Shown here: positions 1 to 10,691 of the stretch, piece by piece | How positions within the stretch are numbered: the stretch's first letter is position 1 | How the letters are laid out: each line of letters begins with the position of its first letter | From: Candidatus Photodesmus katoptron Akat1 | GTDB taxonomy: Bacteria > Pseudomonadota > Gammaproteobacteria > Enterobacterales > Vibrionaceae | Assembly: GCF_000478685.1 (NCBI RefSeq) | Contig: NZ_AMSD01000001.1 | Span: 310,001 to 374,000 of the forward strand | Reading direction: 5' to 3' | Length of the DNA: 64,000 bases | Notes under the pieces: model-generated | What the model was told of the DNA's origin: nothing | The model's input: the letters and a program-made list of their open reading frames with translations, nothing else | Databases searched by the model: none | Program-made: the position numbers and the translations under genes

Positions 1-269
1 GAAAAGCTTTCGACAACACAAAGTTGACCATTTTCTTGACGCTTAATATTAAGACAAATATGACAAACTTCTTTTTCAGTTAAAGTGCGGCACTCCTTAC
101 AATTGCCTATTTTAGTCATTGCTTGCTTTAAAACTTCTGCTAACTTTAGACCTCCCTTTCTATTTCGTTGTAATAAATGAAAAGCCATACGTTGTGCTGA
201 TTTTTGACCTACTCCAGGTAAACAACATAAAGATTCTACTAAAGATTCTAATACACGACTAGTAAACAT
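1..269 (-). CDS. recR: Recombination protein RecR, N-terminal part (cut by window edge)
   Basis: RecR works with RecF and RecO to load RecA at gaps in single-stranded DNA. I translated the minus strand from an ATG at 269-267, because this gene runs off the window and is short. The start reads [11 protein letters not shown], followed by the helix-hairpin-helix signature [19 protein letters not shown]. After it comes the four-cysteine zinc finger (CKEC...CHIC), and then [13 protein letters not shown] at the edge, where the Toprim domain begins. The usual neighbour ybaB, which sits between dnaX and recR in enterics and vibrios, is absent: only about 100 bases separate this start from the dnaX stop. 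The C-terminal half lies outside the window. The family call is secure. Confidence 0.93.
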   Translation of the reverse strand, partial: MFTSRVLESLVESLCCLPGVGQKSAQRMAFHLLQRNRKGGLKLAEVLKQAMTKIGNCKECRTLTEKEVCHICLNIKRQENGQLCVVESF

Positions 270-372
270 AAATCGATGTTATCCAATCCAGATATTAATA
301 TTCAAATTAAGAATATTTTTAAAATTAATTCATATATTAATTGCTTTATAAGGTTATATATTAGCTTTATTA

Positions 373-2200
373 TTAGATTGGTTGCACACTATCTCTAATT
401 ATCTTTGCTGAAAAATGTTTCTTAAAAACTTTAAGTTTAAAATCATTTTCCAAACTGATAAAAGCCTGTTGTAATTTATTTTGATAAAGCCTTTCTCTCA
501 ATTCTAACGGTGTTTCTCCATATTCGCCAATTTCTACTGATAAATCGCATTTCTTTCTAAACGCCAAATTTAACGCTTGGTTTAATTCTTGACAAACTTC
601 ATTAGTTTTTAAGAAAGATTTTTTAGAACGTAAAATTAACAAAATAGAATTAGATTTTTTTTATACGATGAATTTAAAGAAAATTCTTTTGCAGACTTAG
701 ATATTCTTAATGTCTGAATCAGAGCAGACCACGGATCCATTTTAGAAGACTCTATTATTAATTTTTCCAGCATTTCTGAAGTTTTAACGTGAGTAGATAT
801 TTTTGAAGAAAATTCATTTTTTTTATACGATGAATGTATTTGAGTTTCATATTTATTATGAATTAATCTTAAATTGTTTTTTTTTTACTTATATCTAAAT
901 TTTGATAGCTAGTTTTTAAATCTTTTCGATTGGAACGTAACTGATCACGTAAAGTACGTGATTTTTTAGTTCTATAGTCTACTTCATTAATATTAGTTAT
1001 AGAGGAAAGTTTATTTTTTTCAGATTTAGATAATGAATCTTTTTTTCTTCCTGATAAAGAAGAAGATTGATTTGCAAGTTTTGTACTAGTACTAATAGGT
1101 TTTATAATATCATGAGATATTGGCTTAAATGACATCATCCGTAAAAGCACCATTTCTAAACCGATACGCTCAGTTGGTGAATAAGGTAAATCCTCACGGC
1201 CTTTAATAACAATTTGATAATAAAGTTGCACCGTTTGAGGGGATAAAGATTTTCCAAGTAAAATAATTCTCTTTGAATCTTTCTGAGTTCTATTTAACGT
1301 AGAAGGTAAAGCTTGATACATCGCAATACGATGTAATTGTGACGCTAATTGCTTCAATAAAGCATCCCATTGGATACCTGTCTTATCTAAAGAACAAATA
1401 TTTTTAATTAAAATTTTAGATTCATTAGCACTGAGTGCTTCTAGCAAAGAAATAGCTTTTGATGCATCTAAAATACCTAGCATATTGGTAACTGTTTCAG
1501 AATTAATCTGTCCATTACTCAATACAATGGCTTGATCAGTTAAACTTAAAGCATCACGCATACTCCCATCAGCAGCATGAGCAATCATATCCAAAGCCTG
1601 ATTTTCGTATGTAATATGTTCTCTTGATAAAATATAATTTAGCTGACTATAAAGATTATCAACACTAATTGGTTTCAAATGAAAATGCAAGCAACGTGAT
1701 AAAACCGTTATAGGAAGTTTAGAGGAATCTGTAGTTGCTAACAAAAATTTAACGTACCCTGGGGGCTCTTCTAATGTTTTCAAAAAAGCATTAAAACTAT
1801 GTCTAGATAGCATATGAACTTCATCAATTATATAAACCTTAAAACGACTGCGTGCTGGCTTATATTGTACGTTATCTAATAAATCACGAATATCTTCAAC
1901 CTTAGTTCGTGAAGCAGCATCTATTTCTAATAAATCGACAAAACGACCTTCATCTATCTCTTTACAGGTAGAACAAACACCACAAGGTAAAGCGGTTAAA
2001 CCAACCTCACAGTTAAGTCCCTTAGCGAATAAACGAGCGATAGTCGTTTTACCAATTCCACGAGTACCACTAAATAAATATGAATGATGTAACCGATCTT
2101 TAGATAAAGAATTCTCTAAAGCAATCATCACATGTTTTTGACCTACTACTTGTTTAAATTTTCTTGGACGCCACTTTCTCGCTAAAGCAAGATAACTCAT
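373..2200 (-). CDS. dnaX: DNA polymerase III subunit gamma/tau, broken by two homopolymer frameshifts
   Basis: DnaX is the clamp-loader ATPase of DNA polymerase III. The first open frame (2200-869, 443 aa) holds the AAA+ part: Walker A GTRGIGKT at residues 45-52, zinc cysteines C64, C73, C76 and C79, and an IIDEVHML Walker B. It stops just after a run of ten A (coding strand, 886-877). A second stretch (about 885-663) is open in the next frame and contains the conserved MDPWSALI segment. The tau C-terminus (LRSKKSF...SVQPI, 642-373) is in the third frame, after a run of eight A (662-655). One extra A in each run joins all three into about 609 aa; vibrio DnaX is nearer 690. The 443-aa product is close to E. 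coli gamma (431 aa), so slippage at the first run could be real. Upstream apt is separated by 33 bases, as in vibrios. Confidence 0.88.
655..835. repeat. 19-bp direct repeat pair inside the dnaX linker
   Basis: The plus-strand 19-mer made of eight T followed by ATACGATGAAT occurs at 655-673 and again at 817-835, 162 bases (54 codons) apart. Both copies lie in the poorly conserved linker before the tau C-terminus. Both are read in the same frame as SSYKKN. The left copy contains the second putative dnaX frameshift site. Confidence 0.8.
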
Positions 2201-2233
2201 ATAAAATTCCAGTTAAATAAAAATCAATATCAA

Positions 2234-2770
2234 TTAGAATACACAAATGCTATAAACATTCAAACCTAAGTTTTCTAAACGTTTGAATCCACCAATTTTA
2301 GGCAAATTAATAACAAATGCAGCATATTCTACGATACCACCCAATCTTCGAATTAATTTAGTAGCAGCTTCAATGGTTCCACCAGTTGCTAATAAATCAT
2401 CAACTATCAAAACATTATCACCTGAAATAATTGCATCAGTATGGATTTCAATCATATTCATGCCGTATTCAAATTTATAAGATTGCTGAACAGTTTGACG
2501 AGGTAATTTACCTGATTTACGAACAAGAACTAAGCTTAAACCTAACTCCAAAGCTAAAGGAGCACCAAACAGGAAACCACGTGCTTCAGTAGCAACAATT
2601 TTATTAAAATTCATGTTCTTATGCTGTTCTACTAATAATTGAACTGTAGCTTTATAAGCCTTAGGATCTTCGATTAAGGTGGTTATATCCCGGAATAAAA
2701 TACCTGATTTTGGATAATCTGGAATATTCTTAATACGAGATTTAATTAAAGATATAGATTCAGCTGTCAT
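2234..2770 (-). CDS. apt: Adenine phosphoribosyltransferase
   Basis: Apt salvages adenine by joining it to PRPP to give AMP in the cytoplasm. The 178-aa product has the family's usual length. It contains the PRPP-binding signature [13 protein letters not shown] around residues 121-133, and the N-terminal [15 protein letters not shown] segment reads [16 protein letters not shown] here. It lies directly upstream of dnaX on the same strand, 33 bases apart, as in other vibrios, so the two are probably co-transcribed. Retention fits a symbiont that takes up or recycles purines. Nothing in the frame is disrupted. Confidence 0.95.
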   Translation of the reverse strand: MTAESISLIKSRIKNIPDYPKSGILFRDITTLIEDPKAYKATVQLLVEQHKNMNFNKIVATEARGFLFGAPLALELGLSLVLVRKSGKLPRQTVQQSYKFEYGMNMIEIHTDAIISGDNVLIVDDLLATGGTIEAATKLIRRLGGIVEYAAFVINLPKIGGFKRLENLGLNVYSICVF

Positions 2771-2967
2771 AATCCTAAAACATTTAATAAAACTACAAAA
2801 TAACTAACAGCGATGATTCTATCATAAACAACAATATTTAAGATAGTAGCATAGGAGCTACACGCAGATGATGCTAAGCAATGATTCAAATTAAGTTAAC
2901 CTATAAAAAATGTAGAATCGTAAATTTAATTTACGAAGCGCAAAAAGATTTTAGATCAATGTCAATT

Positions 2968-4314
2968 TCACAATAAAATTAAAGATGCAGTACCGAGAAA
3001 TGCAAAAAAACCAACAATATCACAAGTAGTTGTTAATACCATTGAACCAGCCAATGCGGGGTCTAAATTAAATTTACGAAGCACAATAGGAATAAGGACA
3101 CCGCAAAGTACAGATGAAGACATATTCACTACGATAGCAAACAAAGTAATACCTCCCAACAATATAGATTGAGAATATAACGCAGAAATTCCTCCTGCGA
3201 TAGAAGCCCAAAACAAACCATTAATAACACCAATACTTAATTCATTTTTTAATAATACTAATCGATTGCCTGGAACAATTTGATTAAGAGCCATAGCCCT
3301 TACTACCATGGTTAATGTTTGGCTACCCGAAACACCTCCCATCGAAGCTACAACAGGCATCATTACAGCAAGTACTACCACTTGTTCGATAACATCATCA
3401 AATAAACTAATAGTGCTAGCCACTAACATTGCTGCAAGTAAATTTACACCTAACCAAACACTACGTTTTTTTACACTTTTCAGTACAGGAGCAAACAAAT
3501 CTGCTCCTTTATTTACACCAGTACCAGCTACTAAACGGGTTTCATAAATTTGACGCTGGGTATTCAAAGCAAATTGCCAATTAACTTCACCAATCAAAAT
3601 TTGATTATCATCTATCATAGGTAAAGCAGGCAATGAATTATACTCTAAAGCTTCAATAGCTTCCTGTAAGCTTAATTTGCCATGAAGAGTAGTGATATTA
3701 CTAATAGCTAAGTCCATTAAACTTACATCGTCTTCATTAAGAAAAATCTCACAGCAATTTATAACTCCTTTAAATTGTTTACGATGATTAATTAAATATA
3801 CCTGACGTCGAATATCATAATTGTAACGATGCATTAATAGTCTTGCTTTCTCTACATTAATATTAAATGGTAGAGTAGCAACTTTTCGTTCGGCCCAACG
3901 ACCTAATTCATCTTCTTCAAACTGACTAGCTTGATCATATAACTCTAATTCAGTTTGTTCAATTAATCGAATTGCCTCGTTAATAATTTCTTCAGGTAAT
4001 GAATCCGCCCATTCAATAAGAGAAAGATTATCAAGTTTAGCAAGAGTTAATTTCAGTTCAATTTTTGAAAGTGAATCAATAATTGAAAACCGAACATCAC
4101 TGCGCATTTCTGTTAGAACTTCAATATGTAATTCCAATGGAAGAGCACGCCATAAACGAATACGAACTTCGATTGGAAAAGCTTCTAAGATTAAAGCAAT
4201 AGAACCAGACTCTAATCCCTCTTCTATAAAAGTATTTAAAATACTACTTTGTTCCTGTTCATTAGTTACAGAAAGCAATTTAATTTGATAGGATAAATCT
4301 TGAGACTCACTCAC
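2968..4314 (-). CDS. mgtE: Magnesium transporter MgtE
   Basis: MgtE is an inner-membrane Mg2+ channel gated by cytoplasmic magnesium. The 448-aa product has the family layout. An acidic helical N domain occupies roughly residues 1-130. A CBS pair follows (about 130-260, with VSLMDLAISNITTLHGKLSLQEA). The C-terminal membrane domain begins near SVWLGVNLLAAML and contains the conserved VVASMGGVSGSQT stretch and a final GFFAFLG helix. It is a single gene, divergent from the dCMP deaminase at 4658. CorA-type systems are not seen here apart from the CorB-like protein at 36661. The call is secure from length and the membrane-domain signature. Confidence 0.93.
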   Translation of the reverse strand: MSESQDLSYQIKLLSVTNEQEQSSILNTFIEEGLESGSIALILEAFPIEVRIRLWRALPLELHIEVLTEMRSDVRFSIIDSLSKIELKLTLAKLDNLSLIEWADSLPEEIINEAIRLIEQTELELYDQASQFEEDELGRWAERKVATLPFNINVEKARLLMHRYNYDIRRQVYLINHRKQFKGVINCCEIFLNEDDVSLMDLAISNITTLHGKLSLQEAIEALEYNSLPALPMIDDNQILIGEVNWQFALNTQRQIYETRLVAGTGVNKGADLFAPVLKSVKKRSVWLGVNLLAAMLVASTISLFDDVIEQVVVLAVMMPVVASMGGVSGSQTLTMVVRAMALNQIVPGNRLVLLKNELSIGVINGLFWASIAGGISALYSQSILLGGITLFAIVVNMSSSVLCGVLIPIVLRKFNLDPALAGSMVLTTTCDIVGFFAFLGTASLILL

Positions 4315-4657
4315 TGAATAACTCCGTTTAGAAACGGTTAAAAGAAAGCATTTATTATTTCATAAATATTCGGAACATAGTACCATATGGAAAGAATAAT
4401 AACTTAAAGAAATATAATAAAGTAGATATTTTTTTATTCATTTCAAGAATAAAAATATCAGAAATTCTACTTTATCTCAAATAAAGTAAATTATAGTTTT
4501 ACTCAGAGTCTTAGGTAAATTAGATTGGGAATATTATACTCATGTTACATCTATAAAATATTTCTGTTAACAATTTCTAAGCAAAAAATATAAATTAATT
4601 ACTAATAAATCTCTCCCTAAAACATTAGGCTTTTTTAGTTAAATTGAAGAAAGATTA
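4315..4657. other. Spacer between divergent mgtE and dCMP deaminase
   Basis: This 343-base AT-rich stretch has no supportable gene. It must hold the promoters of mgtE (minus) and the deaminase gene (plus). The only clear structure is a perfect 8-bp inverted repeat (TACTTTAT / ATAAAGTA, 5-base loop) at 4468-4488, which could be an operator or chance in AT-rich DNA. Confidence 0.5.
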
Positions 4658-5101
4658 ATGATTTCGAAATGGGCACAACGATTTCATCAAATGGCTGAAC
4701 TAGTTGCTTCTTGGAGCAAAGATCCTTCGACAAAAGTTGGTTCTGTTATCACCAAGAACAACCGTATAATTTCCGTTGGTTTTAATGGATATCCTCATGG
4801 TATTTCAGATACAGTAAATATTGATCCTCGTGATATAAAATATCTAAAAACACTTCATGCAGAAGAAAATGCAATTCTATTTGCTAAAAGTAACTTAGAT
4901 GAATGCGAAATATGGGTAACTCATTTCCCTTGTCCTAATTGTGCAGCGAAAATTATCCAAACTGGAATAATAGCAGTACATTGTCCAAAACAAACCGAAG
5001 AGTTTCTTTTTCGATGGAAAGATAAATTAAAGGTTAGTCAAGACATGTTTTTAGAAGCCAAGATAAAAGTAAACTGTATTTCACTGAAAGATTTTCTTTA
5101 A
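4658..5101 (+). CDS. Deoxycytidylate (dCMP) deaminase family protein
   Basis: Proteins of this family deaminate dCMP to dUMP, feeding thymidylate synthesis. The 147-aa product carries both halves of the zinc site of the cytidine/dCMP deaminase fold: HAE at residues 67-69 and PCPNC at 91-95. An SKDPSTKVGSVI N-terminus and GFNGYPHGI are typical of dCMP deaminases rather than tRNA adenosine deaminases. Enterics normally use dCTP deaminase instead, while vibrios often carry this type. The stop is followed within 45 bases by the convergent NadD-like gene. The exact substrate is inferred from family resemblance. Confidence 0.83.
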   Translation: MISKWAQRFHQMAELVASWSKDPSTKVGSVITKNNRIISVGFNGYPHGISDTVNIDPRDIKYLKTLHAEENAILFAKSNLDECEIWVTHFPCPNCAAKIIQTGIIAVHCPKQTEEFLFRWKDKLKVSQDMFLEAKIKVNCISLKDFL

Positions 5102-5142
5102 AAATATTCCAAATAAATACAAGTGATTATTAATTAATAATC

Positions 5143-5679
5143 CTAAAAACCAACTCTACCTGAATATGCTGACGTTTCTTTTAGTAAAGATAAAACACTA
5201 GGTGTAGTCAGATCATCGATATTTAAACCATTAGCTAATTTTTGTCGAATATCACTGCTACGAATTGATATTCTTTCAGGACATATTAATATATTCCAAT
5301 ATTTTAATATCTCTTCTGACTTATAAAAATTTGGAAAATTCAATAAATTATCAGGCCCTAAAACAAATGTTATATCTGATTCAGGGAATTCATTTGATAA
5401 TTCTAATAATAAAGTATAAGTTTTAACTGGTTTTTTTATCTTTAAGAGTTTTTCTTCAATCTTGGAACGTTCAACATTAAGTAAGTTAATGTCTGTAATG
5501 AATGCATCCACTAACTGACAACGAACCTGATAATTTATCATCTTTTTTCCAAAAGGATGATAAATACTTGGAATAAGTAAAATTTTATCAAAATGATTAA
5601 GGGAAGTAATAATACTTTTATGTCCTAAACTTGGTGGGTTAAAAGCGCTGCCAAATGCTGCAATTTTTCTCATTCTCAA
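5143..5679 (-). CDS. Nicotinate/nicotinamide mononucleotide adenylyltransferase family protein (NadD-like)
   Basis: This family transfers AMP from ATP to nicotinate (or nicotinamide) mononucleotide, the step before NAD synthetase. The 178-aa protein shows the nucleotidyltransferase motif as GSAFNPPSLGH (residues 10-20). FVLGPDNLL lies at 105-113, and RSSDIR at 140-145 takes the place of the usual ISSTxIR. It is shorter than E. coli NadD (213 aa) and resembles the second, shorter NMN adenylyltransferase found in vibrios. It diverges from nadE with 114 bases between the starts, so the two NAD-forming enzymes are physically paired. Whether it is the only adenylyltransferase of the cell cannot be told from this window. 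Confidence 0.75.
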   Translation of the reverse strand: MRMRKIAAFGSAFNPPSLGHKSIITSLNHFDKILLIPSIYHPFGKKMINYQVRCQLVDAFITDINLLNVERSKIEEKLLKIKKPVKTYTLLLELSNEFPESDITFVLGPDNLLNFPNFYKSEEILKYWNILICPERISIRSSDIRQKLANGLNIDDLTTPSVLSLLKETSAYSGRVGF

Positions 5680-5793
5680 GGTGCCAATATGCTAAATTAT
5701 CCGAAATAATACTCTTAATTTAAAAAATTTAAAACTAAAATATGATAAAATTAGCATAAGTATTATTATTCAATAAGTTGAAAGGGATAATAG

Positions 5794-6633
5794 ATGGAAA
5801 CAATTATTCGTACCATTCGCAATGAAATGAAAGTACTACCTTCAATTAATCCATATTTTGAAATTAGTCGTCGAGTAAACTTTATTAAAAACAAACTGCA
5901 GGAGGCTAATTGTAAATCGCTTATTTTAGGTATTAGTGGAGGAATTGATTCAACAACATGTGGGTTATTAGCACAACTTGCAATTGAAGAATTAAATAAA
6001 GAATCATCCTCTAAAGATTATCAATTCATTGCTGTTTGTCTTCCATATGGTAAACAAGTAGATGAAGAATCAGCAAAATTAGCACTGTCAGTTGTTCGAC
6101 CTACCTATTCTTGTTCTATCAATATTAAACCAGGAGTTGATGAATTATATAAAGCTACTAATAAGGCATTATCTGATATAAATTTACTTCCTAAGGAATT
6201 ACAAAAAAAAGATTTTATCAAAGGTAACCTTAAAGCTCGAGTTCGCATGATAACTCAATATAAAATAGCAGGTTACTTAGAAGGGATAGTTTTAGGTACA
6301 GATCATTCAGCTGAAAATATTACTGGATTCTATACTAAATTCGGAGATTCTGCATGTGATTTAGCACCTTTATTTGGTTTAAACAAACGACAAGTGCGTA
6401 CTATTGCCAGTACTCTTCATACACCAGAGCAACTAGTAAAAAAAGCTCCTATAGCAGACCTTGAAGAATTATCTCCGCAAAGAGAAGATGAAGATGTGTT
6501 AAACTTAACCTATGATCAAATTGATGATTTCTTAGAGGGGAAAGATGTTGATAAAAAAGTCATTAATCGGTTAATCAATCTTTATAAAACAACTAAACAC
6601 AAGCGCCAACCAATACCTACTATTTATGATTAA
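5794..6633 (+). CDS. nadE: NH3-dependent NAD synthetase
   Basis: NadE converts deamido-NAD to NAD with ATP and ammonia. The 279-aa product has the PP-loop signature SGGIDST at residues 48-54. It also has GTDHSAEN, the [19 protein letters not shown] segment, and the C-terminal KRQPIPT typical of the short, glutaminase-free enzyme. The start is supported by a GGGA-containing ribosome site (AAAGGGATAATAG) just upstream. It faces the convergent pykF, whose stop lies about 40 bases away. Together with the divergent NadD-like protein it completes the end of NAD synthesis. Confidence 0.96.
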   Translation: METIIRTIRNEMKVLPSINPYFEISRRVNFIKNKLQEANCKSLILGISGGIDSTTCGLLAQLAIEELNKESSSKDYQFIAVCLPYGKQVDEESAKLALSVVRPTYSCSINIKPGVDELYKATNKALSDINLLPKELQKKDFIKGNLKARVRMITQYKIAGYLEGIVLGTDHSAENITGFYTKFGDSACDLAPLFGLNKRQVRTIASTLHTPEQLVKKAPIADLEELSPQREDEDVLNLTYDQIDDFLEGKDVDKKVINRLINLYKTTKHKRQPIPTIYD

Positions 6634-6671
6634 ACGAATTAATCCCTTTCCATGTTGCATTACCCAAGTTG

Positions 6672-8084
6672 TTATAAAATATGGACCGAAGCTGTATTAG
6701 TCGTACCAGAGGCAACTAAAGCACCAGAAACCATCACTACTATATCACCTTTACTTCCTAGACCAGATTGTAAGGCATTTTTTTTTCCATTTATATAAAA
6801 ATCATCAGTGCTCTTAATAGAACCTATAATAACTGGCTTAACCCCTTTAGTTAAAACTAATTGAGCTGCTGTTTTTTTATTAGTAGTAAGGGCAAGAATA
6901 TTTGCAGTAGGAAAATATTTTCGTACTGATCGAGCAGATTTTCCACTTTCAGTTGCTACAATAATAAGTGGAGAATTTAGTTTTTCAGCTGTCTCTACGG
7001 CACCTTTGCAAACTGCTTCAGTAATGCGTAACCGAGAACTATCTAATCGAGAACCGAGCTCAGCTTTAAGTGCACTATCAGCACGATTAGCAATTTTAGC
7101 CATAATTCTAACAGCTTCTACTGGATATTTTCCTTTAGCCGTTTCACCTGAAAGCATAACGGCATCAGTACCATCCATAATAGCATTTGCAACATCACCA
7201 GCTTCAGCTCGAGTAGGACGTGGGTTATTAATCATTGAATCAAGCATCTGTGTTGCAGTAATAACCATTTTTCTTGCACGATTACACTTCTCAATCATCA
7301 TTTTTTGTGCAAAAATAACCTCTTCTGCTGGTATTTCAACTCCAAGGTCTCCTCGAGCTACCATAATTCCATCAGAAACTTCTAAAATTGAATCAAAATT
7401 ATCAACGCCTTCCTGATTTTCAATTTTAGAAATAATATGGATCTTTTCACCACCATTCATATTTAAAATATTACGAATTTCAGTAATATCCTCTTTTTTT
7501 CGAATAAAAGAAGCAGCTATAAAATCAACTTCATGCTTGCAAGCAAACTTTATATCAGCTTTATCTTTCTCAGAAAGTGCAGGTAATTGAATAGATACTC
7601 CAGGTAGATTAATCCCTTTATTTTCTCCTAAGATAGCATTATTAAGAACTTTACAGCTAACTTCTGTTTCAGTGGTTTTAAGTACTTTCATTTTAATTAA
7701 GCCATCATCAATAAGAATTATGTCACCTACTAAAAGATTCTTAGAAAAATTTGGATAACTTACAGCAACAAGATATTGATTACCTAGGATCATACTATTA
7801 CTTGTAAAAATAAATTTTTGACCAGCTGTTAATTTAACTTCGTTGCAATTTTTAAGTTTTAAAGTACGAATTTCAGGCCCTTTAGTATCTAAAAGGATAG
7901 ATAGTTGTTCACCTGTTTTTTTCATAACTTTACGAAAATTTTCGATACGTATACTATGTTCTTTAAAACTACCGTGAGAACAATTTAATCGCATCACATT
8001 CATACCAGCATTTACTAATTCCCTTAGTTTGATAATAGACTCAGTTTTTGGGCCAATTGTACATACGATTTTTGTCTTTCTCAT
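6672..8084 (-). CDS. pykF: Pyruvate kinase, type I
   Basis: Pyruvate kinase makes pyruvate and ATP from phosphoenolpyruvate and ADP, the last step of glycolysis. An upstream ATG at 8123 exists, but the start at 8084 ([16 protein letters not shown]) is preferred. It has a GGAGAGGA ribosome site 6 bases upstream and gives 470 aa, exactly the usual length of PykF. Visible motifs include [10 protein letters not shown], the metal and substrate segment [21 protein letters not shown] and TATQMLDSM. In vibrios pykF, a DeoR-type regulator gene and glmS lie together. Here only pykF and glmS remain, in divergent orientation. The product feeds pyruvate to the dehydrogenase complex encoded at the window's other end. 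Confidence 0.95.
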   Translation of the reverse strand: MRKTKIVCTIGPKTESIIKLRELVNAGMNVMRLNCSHGSFKEHSIRIENFRKVMKKTGEQLSILLDTKGPEIRTLKLKNCNEVKLTAGQKFIFTSNSMILGNQYLVAVSYPNFSKNLLVGDIILIDDGLIKMKVLKTTETEVSCKVLNNAILGENKGINLPGVSIQLPALSEKDKADIKFACKHEVDFIAASFIRKKEDITEIRNILNMNGGEKIHIISKIENQEGVDNFDSILEVSDGIMVARGDLGVEIPAEEVIFAQKMMIEKCNRARKMVITATQMLDSMINNPRPTRAEAGDVANAIMDGTDAVMLSGETAKGKYPVEAVRIMAKIANRADSALKAELGSRLDSSRLRITEAVCKGAVETAEKLNSPLIIVATESGKSARSVRKYFPTANILALTTNKKTAAQLVLTKGVKPVIIGSIKSTDDFYINGKKNALQSGLGSKGDIVVMVSGALVASGTTNTASVHIL

Positions 8085-8654
8085 AAATAATCCTCTCCGG
8101 TCATCCTGTATTGAAGGATACAATTTGCTTTTTAAAAACTGATACAGTTAATTAAAAAAAGCTATATCAATCAAAACTATACTTTCAATATTGTATCATT
8201 AAATTAATATAACATCACTGTATACTTATTATGTAAGGATAAAAAACACCTAATCACACTAAAATCAATTAACTTAGTTGAAAAGAGAATAAAGGGTTAT
8301 TATTAAATAATATTTTTGAATTGCTATCTATTTATCATCTCAAAAAAAACAACTTATTTTAGTAATGTATAAACCATAATGAAAATGCTAACTTCTCTAA
8401 GACTTCACTTAATTTAAATTCTTGACTATATTATGATCCATGTACCCTAATTTTTTCTGGTTTAAAGAACTAGAATAATTTCTGTTGGATTTGATTTTTT
8501 TATAACTTACAAGTGTATATTATACATATAAAGAGAATTTATCTAATTGATACATAAAGTTAGTTAAAATAATTACCAAATGATTCAAGTAAAATTCTCA
8601 GTGTCATCACTATTTCTCTGCTATTATTGAGAAAATATAATGGAGCCTATAACT
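8085..8654. other. Long spacer between divergent pykF and glmS
   Basis: About 570 bases with no supportable gene. It must carry the promoters of pykF and glmS. I looked for remains of the DeoR-type regulator gene found here in vibrios and saw none I could align by eye. A plausible -35/-10 pair for glmS (TTGATT near 8488 and TATTAT near 8519) is too widely spaced to be convincing. Confidence 0.5.
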
Positions 8655-10493
8655 ATGTGTGGAATCGTAGGAGCGGTAGCACAAAGAAATGTGACTAATA
8701 TTTTAATACATGGACTACATCGATTAGAGTATCGTGGCTATGACTCTTCAGGCATTGCTGTTGTAGATTTTAAATCAAATTTAACTCGTATACGCTGTTT
8801 AGGAAAAGTAAAAAATCTTGAAAATGCACTTAAAAAAAAGAAAGAACAGGTTTTTGGAAATATCGGTATTGCTCATACTCGCTGGGCAACTCATGGCGAA
8901 CCTTCAGAAATCAATGCTCATCCACATACATCTGGAGATATTGCTGTGGTACATAATGGGATTATTGAAAACCATGAAGAATTAAGAAAAATTTTGCAGA
9001 GTCGTGGTTACATATTTGCTTCTGAAGCAGATACAGAAGTGCTGGCCCATTTAATCGAATGGGAACTACGGTTTTCAAATTCATTACGCGAAGCTGTACA
9101 AAAAACAACAATACAATTGGAAGGTACTTATGGAATAGTTGTAATTGATCGAAAAAATCCTAAATGCCTAGTAGTTACTCGATCTGGTAGTCCAATTGTA
9201 ATTGGTTTTGGAATAAATGAAAACTTTCTAGCGTCTGATCAACTAGCACTATTAAATATTACCCGTCATTTTATGTACTTAGAAGAAGGTGATCTCGCTG
9301 AAATTACCTACCAAAAAGTAAATGTATTTGATATCAAAGGTCAAAAAGTCGAACGTAAAATCATTGAATCTAATTCGAAGGATCATATAGCAGCTAAAGG
9401 GCAATATCATCATTTCATGCAAAAAGAAATCTTTGAACAGGCTTCTTCTTTAAAAAATGCAATAGAAGGTCGTATTAATAAAGATTTAATTTTAACAAAC
9501 GGTATTGGAGTTCATATTACTAAAATTCTACAAAAAATTGAGCATGTACAAATTATTGCCTGCGGAACTTCTTATAATGCTGGTATGACAGCACGTTATT
9601 GGTTTGAAAATTTAGCTGGTGTAGCTTGTGATGTTGAAATTGCATCTGAATTTCGTTATCGAAAATTCATAACTCGCTCTAATAGTTTACTTATTACAAT
9701 ATCTCAATCTGGTGAAACAGCAGATACGCTGGCAGCACTACGTTTAGCTAAGAAAAAAAATTACATCTCATTTATGGCAATTTGTAACACAGAAAATTCA
9801 TCTTTAGTACGTGAATCAGATTTAATATTGATGATACGAGCAGGCGCAGAAATTGGCGTAGCTTCTACTAAGACATTTACTAATCAACTTGCTATTCTAC
9901 TAATTCTCGTTACAGCTTTAGGTAAACAAAAGCATTTTATTAGCATTGAAAAAGAAAAAGAAATCGTTAATGCTTTGAATTTATTGCCAAAACAAATTGA
10001 TAATTTACTTAATTTAAATCAAGAAATTCAATACTTATCAAAAGGATTTATTGATAAAAAAAATACTTTATTTTTAGGAAGAGGAGAGTTCTATCCAATA
10101 GCTATGGAAGCATCTCTCAAATTAAAAGAAATTTCATACATTCATTCAGAAGCTTATGCTGCTGGTGAATTAAAACATGGTCCACTTGCTTTAATTGATG
10201 TAAATATGCCAGTAATAGTGCTTGCTCCTAATAATGAATTATTAGAAAAATTAAAATCGAATATTGAAGAGGTAAAAGCTCGTGGTGGCATATTGTATAT
10301 ATTTACTTCTATAGATACAGACATCAAAACAGATAAAGGGATGACAGTTATCTCACTGCCTAGTATAAGTGAAATAACAGCACCAATTTATTATACTATT
10401 CCAATGCAGTTACTTTCTTACTATGTAGGTTTAATTAAAGGAACAAACGTTGATCAACCTAGAAATCTAGCTAAATCAGTAACGGTTGAATAA
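8655..10493 (+). CDS. glmS: Glutamine-fructose-6-phosphate aminotransferase (isomerizing)
   Basis: GlmS makes glucosamine-6-phosphate from fructose-6-phosphate and glutamine, the entry to peptidoglycan and lipopolysaccharide amino sugars. The frame is open from an ATG at 8640, but the second ATG at 8655 must be the start. The protein then begins MCGIVGAV, so Cys2 becomes the N-terminal nucleophile after methionine removal. The GGAG ribosome site (8641-8644) also lies between the two ATGs. The 612-aa product has the glutaminase domain ([13 protein letters not shown]) and two SIS sugar isomerase domains ([20 protein letters not shown]). It ends in AKSVTVE like its homologues. Later steps use GlmM, also in this window. 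Confidence 0.97.
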   Translation: MCGIVGAVAQRNVTNILIHGLHRLEYRGYDSSGIAVVDFKSNLTRIRCLGKVKNLENALKKKKEQVFGNIGIAHTRWATHGEPSEINAHPHTSGDIAVVHNGIIENHEELRKILQSRGYIFASEADTEVLAHLIEWELRFSNSLREAVQKTTIQLEGTYGIVVIDRKNPKCLVVTRSGSPIVIGFGINENFLASDQLALLNITRHFMYLEEGDLAEITYQKVNVFDIKGQKVERKIIESNSKDHIAAKGQYHHFMQKEIFEQASSLKNAIEGRINKDLILTNGIGVHITKILQKIEHVQIIACGTSYNAGMTARYWFENLAGVACDVEIASEFRYRKFITRSNSLLITISQSGETADTLAALRLAKKKNYISFMAICNTENSSLVRESDLILMIRAGAEIGVASTKTFTNQLAILLILVTALGKQKHFISIEKEKEIVNALNLLPKQIDNLLNLNQEIQYLSKGFIDKKNTLFLGRGEFYPIAMEASLKLKEISYIHSEAYAAGELKHGPLALIDVNMPVIVLAPNNELLEKLKSNIEEVKARGGILYIFTSIDTDIKTDKGMTVISLPSISEITAPIYYTIPMQLLSYYVGLIKGTNVDQPRNLAKSVTVE

Positions 10494-10691
10494 AAGATTG
10501 GATATCCTTATTTAAATTAAGTATGATGATATCAGTTATATTAGCGCTTAAATCTTATTGTTACTTGAAAACATTCAGAGTTACTACTATATAAAAACTA
10601 TAAATAACACCACCAAGAAACTAGAGTTCTTCTTTTATATTTATAAAAATAATTGATATTTAAACAGCGAGCAAGACACTGTACTTAAAAT

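Noticed and set aside
4468..4488. Inverted repeat as a magnesium riboswitch or attenuator for mgtE
   Set aside because: Only 8 bp of A/T-rich stem with no larger fold visible; no known riboswitch pattern recognised.
7006..7416. 136-aa open frame on the plus strand inside pykF
   Set aside because: It is antisense to a highly conserved gene, has biased serine-rich composition and no ribosome site; a shadow frame.
8085..8654. Remnant of a DeoR-type regulator gene between pykF and glmS
   Set aside because: Expected from vibrio gene order, but no alignable helix-turn-helix or other motif was found by eye.
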